From an uncultured Coriobacteriales bacterium (GTDB lineage: Bacteria > Actinomycetota > Coriobacteriia > Coriobacteriales > UMGS124): a DNA stretch of 64,000 nt. Below the pieces are notes generated by a model. That model was not told the DNA's origin and did no database searches. It worked only from the letters and a program-made list of their open reading frames with translations. The stretch is taken from contig CAKUAI010000005.1 of assembly GCA_934636245.1 (NCBI GenBank), positions 129,653 through 193,652 of the forward strand, written 5' to 3'. The position numbers and the translations under genes were made by a program. Every line of letters begins with the position of its first letter. Position 1 is the stretch's first letter. Shown one piece after another: positions 23,687-32,461 of the stretch.

Positions 23687-25152
23687 GCTTGCCTCCTGAG
23701 GAGCTTGCCGGTGGGGCTGAGGGGCAACGGCTCGTGCGTGACCTCAACGCGTTCGATCCGTGCGCCGTCGGGCGTTTGCATCGAGCGGGCGAAGTCGACC
23801 GCATCGCGCTCGGCATCGCAATCCGTGCTGTCGCGCAAGGCGAGCTTGCACGCGAGTACAACCTGGCCGCTGCGTTTGTTGGGCATGCCGTACACGAGCG
23901 CCTGCGCAATTGCAGGGTGGGCCCCTAGGGCACGCTCAAGTACCTCCGGGGCAACCATTGTGCCGTCTGCCAGCACAATCACGTCATCGAGGCGGCCGTC
24001 CACAAAGAGGAATCCATCCTTGTCGATATGGCCCACATCGCCTGTGTGCAGCCAGCCGTCGCGGTTGACGCGCGCCGCCGTGAGCTCGGGCCTTCCCAGA
24101 TAGCCCGCCATGACGTTTACCCCGCGCACGAGCACCTCGCCGTCATCGCCTGTGCGCACCTCGTTGCACCTCAGCGTAACGCCGCAACTGCCGTCTTTGT
24201 GCCAGCCGTCGCGGTTGACGCTGACGCAAGGCGAGCATTCGGTCAGCCCGTAGCAGCCGAACGCCTCGATGCCATGGGCCCGCATGCGCTGCGTCACGCT
24301 TGCCGCAAGCCCGGCGCCTCCGCAGAGGATCTTGCGCAGGCTGGGGAGCTTGTAGGTGCCTGCGTCGAGCAAATCCGCCAGCATTGCCGCAGCGCGTGGG
24401 GGCAGGTTGAGCGCTGTGGGTGCCATGTGGGGCAGCTCGGCGACGAAGGTTGCGCTTGCATGGGGAAGCGCAATGGTGCCGCCCGTGACAAGCGGCGCGA
24501 GCAAGTCGCAGACCAGGCCAAACGCATGGGTGTAGGGGAGAAGCTTCGCATAGCGCCCGCCTCGGGCAAACTCGTAAAGCTCCAGGCCGGCCGTCAGGTC
24601 GGCGAGCAGCCCGGCTTCGGTGAGCATGACCACCTTGGGGTCGCCCGATGTGCCCGAGCTCGCCGCGAGCGTGCACACACCTTTGGGCACGCCTTCCAGC
24701 TGGGCTTTCTGTTCCTCGGTCAACCCGCTGAGCACCGCGCAGCGTCCCGATGCGACAACGGCCAGGTAGCGAGCCGCAAATTGCACGGGGTCGGCGTCTC
24801 GGACCTCCACGAAGCGGCCCTCGCCGGCCCCGCCTATCTCCGTGCGTTCGCGAGCAATGCGCTCGACGAGCATGCGATAGGAAACCGCCTGCTCATTGGT
24901 GGGCTCGAATGCAACAGAGTCGCCCCAGGTCGCCTCGATGTACTCAACAAGTTCGGCAAACGACGTAAAGCGCGGGGCGCCGTAGAGGGGATACGGTCCG
25001 CCGAACGCGCTTGGCTCGCCGAACGCCTCTCGTTCGGCGCCACCCTCGCACGCATGTGCAGGACGGCGGCCGCGGACGGCACCGGTGCCAATGCTCTCGC
25101 CTTCGCCCCCGGCCTCCCGCGCATGCGCCTCGGGCGTCTTCCCGTCGCTCAT
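23683..25152 (-). CDS. Acyl- or aryl-AMP ligase (ANL superfamily)
   Basis: 489 aa. The ATP-binding loop is SSGTSGDPK (165-173), the adenylate loop YGLTE (301-305) and the hinge region HTGDVGHIDKDG (369 on). The C-terminal lysine loop is SPTGKLLRR. These show an active adenylating enzyme that makes an acyl-AMP from a carboxylic acid and ATP. The start overlaps the GNAT stop (ATGA) and the stop overlaps the carrier-protein start, so the three are translationally coupled. The carrier protein is the likely acceptor. The N-terminal 50 residues are Gly/Glu/Arg-rich and not part of the family. The acid used cannot be read from sequence. Confidence 0.9.
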   Translation of the reverse strand: MSDGKTPEAHAREAGGEGESIGTGAVRGRRPAHACEGGAEREAFGEPSAFGGPYPLYGAPRFTSFAELVEYIEATWGDSVAFEPTNEQAVSYRMLVERIARERTEIGGAGEGRFVEVRDADPVQFAARYLAVVASGRCAVLSGLTEEQKAQLEGVPKGVCTLAASSGTSGDPKVVMLTEAGLLADLTAGLELYEFARGGRYAKLLPYTHAFGLVCDLLAPLVTGGTIALPHASATFVAELPHMAPTALNLPPRAAAMLADLLDAGTYKLPSLRKILCGGAGLAASVTQRMRAHGIEAFGCYGLTECSPCVSVNRDGWHKDGSCGVTLRCNEVRTGDDGEVLVRGVNVMAGYLGRPELTAARVNRDGWLHTGDVGHIDKDGFLFVDGRLDDVIVLADGTMVAPEVLERALGAHPAIAQALVYGMPNKRSGQVVLACKLALRDSTDCDAERDAVDFARSMQTPDGARIERVEVTHEPLPLSPTGKLLRRQA

Positions 25153-25715
25153 CGCGCCCCTCCTCCACGGCCCTGCGATCCCAGCAGCTTGCCCAGGCCC
25201 TCCTCATAGGCCTGCTTGGTCAGCGCCAGTATGTGGCAGTCGTGCCAGGCACCTCCCAGGTAGCGGTACTCGCGCATCACGCCCTCTTCCACAAAGCCGG
25301 CCGCAAGGTTGCTGCGCAGGCTCTCCTCGTTATAGCCGTATACCAGGGCGTATATCTTGCGCAGGGGATAGGCGGCAAACAGGTCGCCCATAAAGCGCGC
25401 GCCCATGAGGCCGGCCGCGCCGCTGCCGCGCCACTCGGGGCGCATGTACACGCACACCTTGCAGTGCAGGTCGAACGGGTGGTAGTCGTAGGCAAAGGTG
25501 AAGCCGGCCAGCTCTCGCGTCTCCTCATCGCAAATCACGCGAAACTCGTGGTAGTTGCCGCGCATGTTGCCGTCGAGCCACTCGCTGAATTCAACCAGCG
25601 TGGTGATGGGCACACGCTGGGCGAACAAAGCCTGCTCGTACGGGTCGCGGTACAGGTCGAACATGAGTGCCACGTCCTGCTCGGGGTCGAAGGCGCGAAA
25701 GCTGAGGCCGGCCAT
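25149..25715 (-). CDS. GNAT-family N-acyltransferase
   Basis: 188 aa, start ATG at 25715. It shows the GNAT fold with the acyl-donor loop near RPEWRGSGAAGLMGARFM, and a YNEESLRSNLAAGFVEEGV segment typical of RimI/RimJ-like enzymes. GNAT enzymes transfer acyl groups to amines from CoA, or in some cases from carrier proteins. Its overlap with the ligase and carrier genes suggests it uses the acyl group they load. The small Lys-rich protein encoded 6 bp upstream in transcription order is a possible acceptor. Confidence 0.85.
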   Translation of the reverse strand: MAGLSFRAFDPEQDVALMFDLYRDPYEQALFAQRVPITTLVEFSEWLDGNMRGNYHEFRVICDEETRELAGFTFAYDYHPFDLHCKVCVYMRPEWRGSGAAGLMGARFMGDLFAAYPLRKIYALVYGYNEESLRSNLAAGFVEEGVMREYRYLGGAWHDCHILALTKQAYEEGLGKLLGSQGRGGGAR

Positions 25716-25721
25716 GGAGTG

Positions 25722-25928
25722 CTACTTTCTCTTGTATGAGCGCGCCCGGGCGGACGCGTCGTCGCGGTTGGGCGAGCGCAGCCAGGCGCTGGGGTTGTCG
25801 GCCTTGCGCGCGCCGCTGCCGGCGCCGCCCTTGGCGACTATTCCCGATCCCTTGGAGCGGGCCGCCGAGGACGACTTGTTTTTCGATGACTCGCTGACAC
25901 TGTATTTGAGGGCGTCTTCGTCGCTCAT
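25722..25928 (-). CDS. Small Ser/Lys/Arg-rich protein
   Basis: 68 aa with a strong ribosome site (AGGAGG, 5 bp before ATG 25928). The sequence is low-complexity: MSDEDALKYSVSESSKNK, then Ser/Ala/Gly/Lys-rich stretches, and a basic tail ending ARARSYKRK. No family is recognised, and no leader-peptide cleavage motif or cysteine is present. It lies inside the operon, 12 bp after the rhodanese-like gene and 6 bp before the GNAT gene. Its conservation of reading frame with a good ribosome site supports it as real; a substrate, scaffold or nucleic-acid-binding role are all possible. Confidence 0.68.
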   Translation of the reverse strand: MSDEDALKYSVSESSKNKSSSAARSKGSGIVAKGGAGSGARKADNPSAWLRSPNRDDASARARSYKRK

Positions 25929-25940
25929 GGTTGCCTCCTG

Positions 25941-26729
25941 TTACTTGCGCTTGTCCTGGTAATTCACCGACTCGGGGTGCAGGAGCGTGAAGTCGATGAG
26001 GGTGTAGTCGGCGCGCCACGTGGCGTACACGTCCTTGTCTTCGGTGTTGCCGTACTGGATGAGGGTGATCGCCTCGTTGCCCTCGTAGTACCACATGCCG
26101 CCCACGTTGTACACGAGCTCCGGGTCCCAGCCCAGGTAGAGCAGCAGCTGCTTGGTGAAGCTCGCGTATCCCGCGCCGCCGCAGCACAGGAAGATCGGCT
26201 TGTCCTTCGGGAACAGCTCGCGCAGGATGTTCAGCGACTCCTTGTAGTTGGACTTCACCTTGAGGAGCTCGCCCTCTTCGCTCCACTCGCAGGTGAAGAG
26301 CGTCTCGTCCTCGTAGTATTCCGTTACGGGAATGGGAGCCATGGTGGCGAGGTAGGGGTACGGGACCATCTTGAAGCCGGGCAGCACCGTCGAGGCATAG
26401 GGGTCCTCGTCGATGTCTTCCCAGCGAGCCGGGTCAAAGATGAGGCGCATGTCGCGATAGACCACGTCGGGGCGTCCCAGCCACTCGTCGATGTTGGTCA
26501 TGTTGATGTTCTTGTCCACGCCGAACTGGTCGTTCGGGTCGGGTTCTGCGGGAGGAAGCGGGGGCAGGTCGTCCGGGCAGGCCGAATCTGCCTCGGCGGT
26601 GTCTGCTATGGCCGTCATTGCCTGCGTGCCGAATGCCCCCATCCACGCGCAGGCGCCCGCAGCGAGTGCCATTCCGACAAACGCCCTGCGTGAAAGCGCG
26701 TTTTTCTTCATTTGAACCGAACGATTCAT
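25941..26729 (-). CDS. Exported rhodanese-like protein with twin-arginine signal
   Basis: 262 aa from the ATG at 26729 (GAGGGGG upstream). The signal contains SRRAFVGMALAAGACAWMG, a Tat-type motif. The mature part resembles a rhodanese domain: an ...YRDMRLIFDP... early strand, and a loop FLCCGGAGYASFTKQLLLY in which a cysteine stands at the catalytic position, followed by GWDPELVYNVGGMWYYEG. Rhodaneses transfer sulfur as a persulfide. It is the first gene of the six-gene minus-strand operon, and the only exported product in it. Confidence 0.8.
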   Translation of the reverse strand: MNRSVQMKKNALSRRAFVGMALAAGACAWMGAFGTQAMTAIADTAEADSACPDDLPPLPPAEPDPNDQFGVDKNINMTNIDEWLGRPDVVYRDMRLIFDPARWEDIDEDPYASTVLPGFKMVPYPYLATMAPIPVTEYYEDETLFTCEWSEEGELLKVKSNYKESLNILRELFPKDKPIFLCCGGAGYASFTKQLLLYLGWDPELVYNVGGMWYYEGNEAITLIQYGNTEDKDVYATWRADYTLIDFTLLHPESVNYQDKRK

Positions 26730-26998
26730 CAGGTCCCCCTCATCCGAATCTTGCCGGACACAACATGAGGGCATAGTAAACCGTACCCCTGGGTGAGGGT
26801 CAACGGGCATTCCAATTTGCTTGTGGGTTGAAGCGCGGTCGGTTGCAAGAGCCTTGTTTCGCTTGCCGCGCATATCAGGTCGACCACGGCCGAATGTCCA
26901 GGTATTCTTATACGGTAGGGAGTTTTTTGGCGCATAAGATGTATGCGGGCGGGAAGCGTTCTGCACATGCGAACGCGGCAAGGCGACCGGGGGCTGTT

Positions 26999-27934
26999 AT
27001 GAGTATGGGCATGCACATAAAGAGTGGCTCGGGACGTGCCCTCGGTTATGCGAAGGCCGCTGTTTCCGCCATCCTGTTTGGCATGATAGCCATGCTTACG
27101 GGAACTCTCTACGCCGCCGGTGCGACCGGGTTCGAAATCGTCTTCTGGCGCATGGGCGTTGCTGCCCTTGCGGTTGTGGTGGTATGCCGTGCGAGGGGCG
27201 TGAACTTGCGCATTGACCGAGGCAAGCTGCCTTGGCTGCTTTGCGCCTCGGCGTTGTATGCGTTTGGCATCCTGTTTCTCTGTCTGGCATATGGCACCGA
27301 GTCGAGTTCGGGGCTTATGAGCACGATATACCACACTTATCCGCTTGTCGTTATGGTTGCTTCTGCCATATTGTTTCGCAGACGTCCCGGCGTGCTGAAA
27401 TTTGTCGCTGTCGCATGCGCTCTGATGGGCACCGCGTTTGTGCTGCTCTCGAGCGAAGGCTGGGAGTTTACGCTGCAGGGAATCGGCTTTGCGTTGGCAA
27501 GCGCCGCTTGCTACGGTCTCTACTCTGTCGTTCTCGAGCGACCGGAGTTGAGAGATGTCCCATCGTTGACGCTGTTCCTATACGGCTGCCTTATGGGCGT
27601 CGTGCTTTGCCTGCCCTTTGTGCTCCTGGCTTCCTCGCATTTGAATCCGGGTCTCACGGAGATTGGCTCGCTGGTTCTGCTTGGTCTGGCTTGTACGGCC
27701 GTGCCTTACCTGCTCTACATATCCGCCGTGCGCAAGGTGGGCAGTACGCCCGTTGCCCTGCTGTCGTATCTTGAGTACCCCGTGACCATTGGGCTTCTCG
27801 CGCTTGCATTTGGCGAGTTGCCAGGCACAATAGAGGTGATCGGCTGCGTCCTTATTGCCGGCGCGGGCATATTGACGGTGCTGCCCGAGCGCAGCCATGA
27901 GGATGAATCGACCGACCCCGGGTGTGAAAAATGA
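26999..27934 (+). CDS. EamA/DMT-family transporter
   Basis: 311 aa from ATG 26999 (CGGGGG upstream). Ten hydrophobic segments in two five-helix halves, with the EamA features GFEIVFWRMGVAALAV, SSGLMSTIYHTYPLVVMVAS in the first half and TPVALLSYLEYPVTIGLLAL in the second. Members export or import amino acids, sugars or other small metabolites; the substrate is not evident. It is divergent from the rhodanese-led operon (270 bp apart) and stands between the two sulfite-oxidase-like modules. Confidence 0.88.
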   Translation: MSMGMHIKSGSGRALGYAKAAVSAILFGMIAMLTGTLYAAGATGFEIVFWRMGVAALAVVVVCRARGVNLRIDRGKLPWLLCASALYAFGILFLCLAYGTESSSGLMSTIYHTYPLVVMVASAILFRRRPGVLKFVAVACALMGTAFVLLSSEGWEFTLQGIGFALASAACYGLYSVVLERPELRDVPSLTLFLYGCLMGVVLCLPFVLLASSHLNPGLTEIGSLVLLGLACTAVPYLLYISAVRKVGSTPVALLSYLEYPVTIGLLALAFGELPGTIEVIGCVLIAGAGILTVLPERSHEDESTDPGCEK

Positions 27935-28037
27935 GCCGATAGGTTGGCGTCCCTATGGTGTGCTGGGTGCATCGGTGGCATGTGTCTCGTCGATTGAAAC
28001 TTTGGCCATCCTCTGCCCCGCGTGATGCCTTGCTGTC

Positions 28038-28433
28038 TCATGCGACCGATTTCAGGCAAACGGCATCGGAGTGTTTGCACTGCTCTCGACCCCCGATTGC
28101 TTCTCGGCGGTATGCTCCGGGTGTTGTGCCGCAGGCCTTCTGGAACATGGCATAGAAGTGCCCGAGGTTTTGGTACCCACATCCTGCAGCCGCCTGCTCC
28201 ACAGTCGCGCCCTGTTCAAGCAGGCTGCAAGCTCGCCGTGCCCTGGCTTGTTGCAGGGCTGCCTCAAAGGAGAGGCCCTTGCCTTTTCGTAGCGCCCGGG
28301 TGATGCTGTTCGGGTGGCAGTTGAAATGCGCCCCTACATCGGCAAGCGTTGCCTCGTGGCAATGCTGATTGATGTAGTGCTCGATGGCGGCGAGGTCGAA
28401 AGCGCCGTTGTAGCCCCGTCCTGTGTTTGCCAT
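28038..28433 (-). CDS. Short AraC-type regulator (module B)
   Basis: 131 aa from the ATG at 28433, which has AGGAGG upstream; the frame also opens 15 codons earlier without one. It consists of little more than one AraC helix-turn-helix pair: FNCHPNSITRALRKGKG and VEQAAAGCGYQNLGHFYAMF. It is closely similar in layout to each half of the double protein at 22152. It is divergent from the MerR gene of module B at 28578. It matches the arrangement in module A, where an AraC-type and a MerR gene are also divergent. Confidence 0.85.
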   Translation of the reverse strand: MANTGRGYNGAFDLAAIEHYINQHCHEATLADVGAHFNCHPNSITRALRKGKGLSFEAALQQARARRACSLLEQGATVEQAAAGCGYQNLGHFYAMFQKACGTTPGAYRREAIGGREQCKHSDAVCLKSVA

Positions 28434-28577
28434 ATGCGCCCTCCTTTGCCACGCTTGCACGTCAAACACAGCTTGCACCGCACCCTTGGGGCACAGTCAA
28501 CTACCGTCCACCGATGCGAAATCGACCGAACGCGGGTACAATGTGCTGTGGTGTTTGACAAGAAGGGAAGCGGGTGC

Positions 28578-29471
28578 ATGGAGCTTTTGACTGCCGGTCA
28601 AATGGCCGATCTCAACAAGGTGAGCAAGAAGGCCCTGCGCCTCTACGAGCTGAAAGGCCTGCTCGAGCCCTATCGCATCGATCCTGACACCGGGTATCGC
28701 TACTACACCCACGAACAGTGTCCCATGCTCGACACCATTGGACAGATGCAGGCCGTCGGCTTCACGCTGTCTGAGATGAAGCAGGTGCTCGACACGCGCG
28801 ACGTCTCGCTCATGCGCGACCTTCTCGAGCGCAAGACCGAAGAGCTTGAGCGACAGTCGTACGAGATCCGCATGGCCCAGCACACGGTGGGTCGCCTTTT
28901 GCGCTCCTGCAACGCATACGAGAACAAGCCCGTGTGCAACCATCCCATTCTGGAGCATATGCGTCGTCGGCGCATCATTCGTTTTCCTGTCACACCCTAT
29001 GCCTTTGAGCCGAGCCCCACGCAGGACAACCAGCGCCTTCGTCGTTGGGAGCTCGCGCTTCGCGAGATAAAGCAGCAGTTCATCGAGCGTGACATTCCCC
29101 TTGCGCTGTTTCACAATGTGGGATGCATCGTTTCGCGCGAGTCAATGGAGGCGGGCGCTTTTGAGTGCGTGGGCGGCTTCGTCATCGACGAGCGGGGCGA
29201 TGTGGAGGACGACTTCACCTATTGGCCGGAAGGGTACTACCTTACCGTTTCTATCGACACGCTGTTTTTGCCTAACGGCGACCATGCCGAGCATTACTGG
29301 CTTCGCCAACTCCTTTCCATTGCCCGCGAACGTGGGTACCGGGTGATTGGCGATTATTACAGCGACGCCGTCCTCGAATCCCCGCTTTTTGCCTACGAGG
29401 GCCGAGACATGATGATGAAGCTCTATCTCCCCGTTGACATCAAGGCCGCCCGCCGCAGCGATCCCGCCTAA
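28578..29471 (+). CDS. MerR-family regulator with GyrI-like effector domain (module B)
   Basis: 297 aa, start ATG 28578. The DNA-binding domain starts at once (MELLTAGQMADLNKVSKKAL), with SGYRYYT replaced by TGYRYYTHEQC. The coiled coil and the C-terminal effector domain are as in the MerR protein at 20857, including the CNAYENKPVCNH cysteine pair, FHNVGCIVSRE and ESPLFAYEGRDMMMKLYLPV. It lies 270 bp upstream of the module B triheme gene on the same strand and is likely its regulator. Confidence 0.9.
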   Translation: MELLTAGQMADLNKVSKKALRLYELKGLLEPYRIDPDTGYRYYTHEQCPMLDTIGQMQAVGFTLSEMKQVLDTRDVSLMRDLLERKTEELERQSYEIRMAQHTVGRLLRSCNAYENKPVCNHPILEHMRRRRIIRFPVTPYAFEPSPTQDNQRLRRWELALREIKQQFIERDIPLALFHNVGCIVSRESMEAGAFECVGGFVIDERGDVEDDFTYWPEGYYLTVSIDTLFLPNGDHAEHYWLRQLLSIARERGYRVIGDYYSDAVLESPLFAYEGRDMMMKLYLPVDIKAARRSDPA

Positions 29472-29524
29472 CCCCGCGCATCAGGTTCCGCATCCCACTA
29501 AAAGCGGGTTCTGATGTGCAAGGC

Positions 29525-29586
29525 GCCGGGAGGCGATGTGCGCGGTGCGGGCCTTTGGCCTACTGGACGTACGTGAGCCTCCCGGC
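29525..29586 (+). promoter_or_regulatory. Hairpin in the leader before module B triheme gene
   Basis: GCCGGGAGGC (29525-29534) pairs exactly with GCCTCCCGGC (29577-29586) around 42 bases. It lies 54 bp after the MerR stop and 150 bp before the triheme start, so it may end the MerR message or shape the leader of the next one. No T run follows. Confidence 0.4.
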
Positions 29587-29737
29587 ACGGAGCGTTCTTC
29601 GCGACGAGTCCCGTGGAGAACGCAGCGGACGAGGTTCCGCAACATCTGGTTTGATTCGGGCATAGGCGTTCCCCATAGGCACAGTCTTAGCCTCCCTATC
29701 GCAAGCAAGTCTAATCAGGGAGCTAGGGGGGAACATT

Positions 29738-31411
29738 ATGGCATATGCAAACACGCAGGGCCGAAGGTTCTGGAAGGTCGCCGCTGGGTGCGTGTTGGGC
29801 GCAAGCCTGGTGATGGGCGCCGCGGGAGGTGTCCAGAGCGCCTGGGCGTTCACGGGCAACGGAGCTGCCACGGGTGAGGAGTTCCAGGCGAATCTTGAAC
29901 AGACCTGGGAGGACATCGCCTCTGAATATGCGCCCAAGATTACCGTGGATGAAAACGGTACGCTTATCCAGCGCACGCCTGAAGACACATCGTACTTCCA
30001 GATGTATTACGTCAACGGCGGCAATCTTTGCTACAACACCAAGTATCTCAACGCCGACAACCGTGGCTGCAATGCATGCCACGACGATCTTGCCCAGACG
30101 CTCAACGATGGCGACTTCTTCCATCTTGAGCTTTCCAATGGTCTGGGCACCACTACCACGGTGGATGATTGCCGTATTTGTCACGACAACGGCTACGGTT
30201 ACATGGACAAGCAGCATTCGCTCGGAACGCTTATCCACGGCATCCACCAGAGCGGCGGCGTGGCGAGCGACTGCATGACGTGCCACACTGCCACTTCCGA
30301 CGGCCAAGGCATGCAGCTGTGGGACGACGTGAAGCACAACACGCTCGAGGGCATCTCCTCCGTGCCCGACGTGGAAGGCACGTTTGTCTACGACCAGGAG
30401 ACGAGCTACGGCATGCCCGATGTAAGCTGGTATTACACCGAGCAGAACACCGCCGGCATCGCGAAGGGCTATGCTGGGGTGGACAATCCCGACAGTGCGT
30501 TTGCCGAGTGGGACTTCACGGTAAGCGGCCTGGTCAACGAGCCTTTCACCGAGAGTCTTGCCGATTTGATCGCCGAGGCCGAGGCGGCTGGCGTCACGGT
30601 GACCGACCATATGGCGCTGCAGTGCATCATGAACTCGTTCGGCGGCGAGGCCATCGGCAACATCGAGTTCACGGGCATCCCCGTGAGCTGGCTTATTGAG
30701 AAGGCGGGCGGCTTGACGGAGGGCGCCGACCCCACGGCGATCATGAGCTATGCGCCTGACGGTTGGAGCCGTCCCGCCACATGGGAGACGCTCCAGGAGA
30801 ATGGCGGCTACCTTATCTACAAGATCAACGGCGAGAACCTTGATTGGGAGAACGGCTTCCCCTGCATGACGGCTTGGCCCAGCTTCGGCATCCCCGCCTC
30901 CATTCGCTGGTGCTCTGAGATCAGCGTCATCGACGACCCTCTGAGCGACCTCAAGATGTGGAAGAGCTGGACGCTCAGCGAGGACGGCGATCCGGTCAAC
31001 GAGCATAACGGCGGCCACGGCCTGACGTCGGACGAGCAGGTTACCACGTACAACCTGGTCAACCTTGCTTTCACGAACCTCAAGGAAGGCCAGGTCATCG
31101 AGGCCGGCGAGCATACGTTTGAGGGATATGCCTGGGGTACCGATGAGACTCTGGCGACCATCGAGTTCTCGCTCGACGGCGGCAACACGTGGACCGCGTT
31201 TGACGTCAGCGACTCTGACAAGACCAAGTGGGTCTACTGGCACTTCACGACCGCGCTCGACCCGGGTGCGTATGTCTTGCAGGTGAGGGCGACTACCGTT
31301 GAGGGCACCGAGTCCTACCAGGCCGATGAGGTCATGGTTGTCGTAAAGACCGCCGAGGACATCGCCGCGATTCAGGCGAGTCTCGACGGCGCCGATGCCA
31401 AGTCCGAGTAA
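29738..31411 (+). CDS. Exported triheme cytochrome fused to a sulfite-oxidase-like molybdopterin domain (module B)
   Basis: 557 aa, start ATG 29738 after GGAGCTAGGGGGGAA. Export signal with a twin arginine (GRRFWKVAAGCVLG). Haem motifs CNACH (111-115), CRICH (145-149) and CMTCH (179-183). The sulfite-oxidase-like domain spans about 255-430, with its presumed Mo cysteine in ALQCIMNSFGGE (C296). The Ig-like domain spans about 455-540 (ATIEFSLDGGNTWTAFD, DPGAYVLQVRATTVEG). Domain order is the same as in module A; the signal and the C-terminal tail differ. The gene is followed by its partner at 31446. Confidence 0.87.
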   Translation: MAYANTQGRRFWKVAAGCVLGASLVMGAAGGVQSAWAFTGNGAATGEEFQANLEQTWEDIASEYAPKITVDENGTLIQRTPEDTSYFQMYYVNGGNLCYNTKYLNADNRGCNACHDDLAQTLNDGDFFHLELSNGLGTTTTVDDCRICHDNGYGYMDKQHSLGTLIHGIHQSGGVASDCMTCHTATSDGQGMQLWDDVKHNTLEGISSVPDVEGTFVYDQETSYGMPDVSWYYTEQNTAGIAKGYAGVDNPDSAFAEWDFTVSGLVNEPFTESLADLIAEAEAAGVTVTDHMALQCIMNSFGGEAIGNIEFTGIPVSWLIEKAGGLTEGADPTAIMSYAPDGWSRPATWETLQENGGYLIYKINGENLDWENGFPCMTAWPSFGIPASIRWCSEISVIDDPLSDLKMWKSWTLSEDGDPVNEHNGGHGLTSDEQVTTYNLVNLAFTNLKEGQVIEAGEHTFEGYAWGTDETLATIEFSLDGGNTWTAFDVSDSDKTKWVYWHFTTALDPGAYVLQVRATTVEGTESYQADEVMVVVKTAEDIAAIQASLDGADAKSE

Positions 31412-31445
31412 CCCACGCTGGCGAGCGGAAAGAAGGAGTGCGATC

Positions 31446-32279
31446 ATGAGTGCAACGAGCAAGAAGATGACTGTCGCCGCCGGTGCGGGCGTGGCTTTGA
31501 TTGCGGCTGGTGCCGCTGGTTCTCTGGCCATTGCGGCTGCTCAGACTGTGGATGTGCAGGCGACTGGCGAGGCCTGTGTCCAGGAAGTTTCAGCGTCCCA
31601 GGTTGAGTCCGCCAATCGCATGACGCTCGACAAGGTCGAAGGCGCGTTTGCCTTTACCCAGGCCGAGGTGGCAGGCAACGATTACCTCGCGCAGAACTTT
31701 GCGGAGGGTTCCAAGTACCTGTGCGGTGCCAAGGGCGCGGCGGGCGAGCAGGCGCAGGCCCAGAATTGGATGCTCACGGTCGAGGGCGCGGTGGAGAAGG
31801 GCTATTCTGCCACGATTGACGAGCTGGCAGAATCGCCCGCCGTGCAGAATGTGGTTATGGGCTGCAGCTGCCTGGGCAATCCCGCCGATGGTCGCGCTGC
31901 GGCAAACGCCCTCGTCAATGGCGTGTCTGCGCTTGTCTTGGTGCAGATGGCCAACCCGAGCGCTGGCGCCAACACGGTGGTGTTTACTTCCGATGATGGC
32001 TACCAGGTGGCATTGCCCTTGGCATATCTCGAGTCTCACTATTGCCCCATCGTTTTCGACGTCAACGGCTCGCCCATTGCCGACTCCATGGGTGGGGCAA
32101 ACCAGCTCTGGCTGGGGTCGACGCCTGCGAGTTACTTCATCCGCAACGTGAGCTCCATCACTCTGGAGGCTCGCGACGCGGCGGATGTCCCGGCCAGTCC
32201 TTCGAGCGACGAGGCGCGTGCCGAGTATGCGGCGAATCTGCCCAACGTCGGTGTGCTGCTTGGCGGACAAGTCGCGTAG
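31446..32279 (+). CDS. Exported small sulfite-oxidase-like protein, partner B
   Basis: 277 aa from ATG 31446 (GAAGGAG upstream), 34 bp after the triheme gene. Hydrophobic export signal at residues 8-32. It has VVMGCSCLGNPADGR, the same cysteine loop as partner A (C142 in the CAGN-equivalent position), and FTSDDGYQVALPLAYLESHY and GGANQLWLGSTPASYF, which closely match partner A. The strong similarity of gene pair, order and spacing shows that modules A and B arose by duplication or by acquiring the same module twice. Confidence 0.8.
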   Translation: MSATSKKMTVAAGAGVALIAAGAAGSLAIAAAQTVDVQATGEACVQEVSASQVESANRMTLDKVEGAFAFTQAEVAGNDYLAQNFAEGSKYLCGAKGAAGEQAQAQNWMLTVEGAVEKGYSATIDELAESPAVQNVVMGCSCLGNPADGRAAANALVNGVSALVLVQMANPSAGANTVVFTSDDGYQVALPLAYLESHYCPIVFDVNGSPIADSMGGANQLWLGSTPASYFIRNVSSITLEARDAADVPASPSSDEARAEYAANLPNVGVLLGGQVA

Positions 32280-32303
32280 ACAGCTTTTCAAGCAAGACCT
32301 GTG

Positions 32304-32339
32304 CCGCGCCCCAAGGTGTGCCCTTGGGGCGCGGTTTTT
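32304..32339 (+). terminator. Intrinsic terminator of module B
   Basis: CCGCGCCCCAAGG pairs perfectly with CCTTGGGGCGCGG (13 bp, 5-base loop), followed by TTTTT, 25 bp after the partner B stop. Confidence 0.93.
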
Positions 32340-32461
32340 GTATAGGGGGCCGGCATGCCGCGTTTGCCTGTCGGCGCGCGCGTGCCCGCCCTCCGGCTTG
32401 CTTCGCTAGCTGGCTGGCGCCGTGCCCGCCTGCTGGCCACGCGCCGTCCGTCGGTCTCCTC

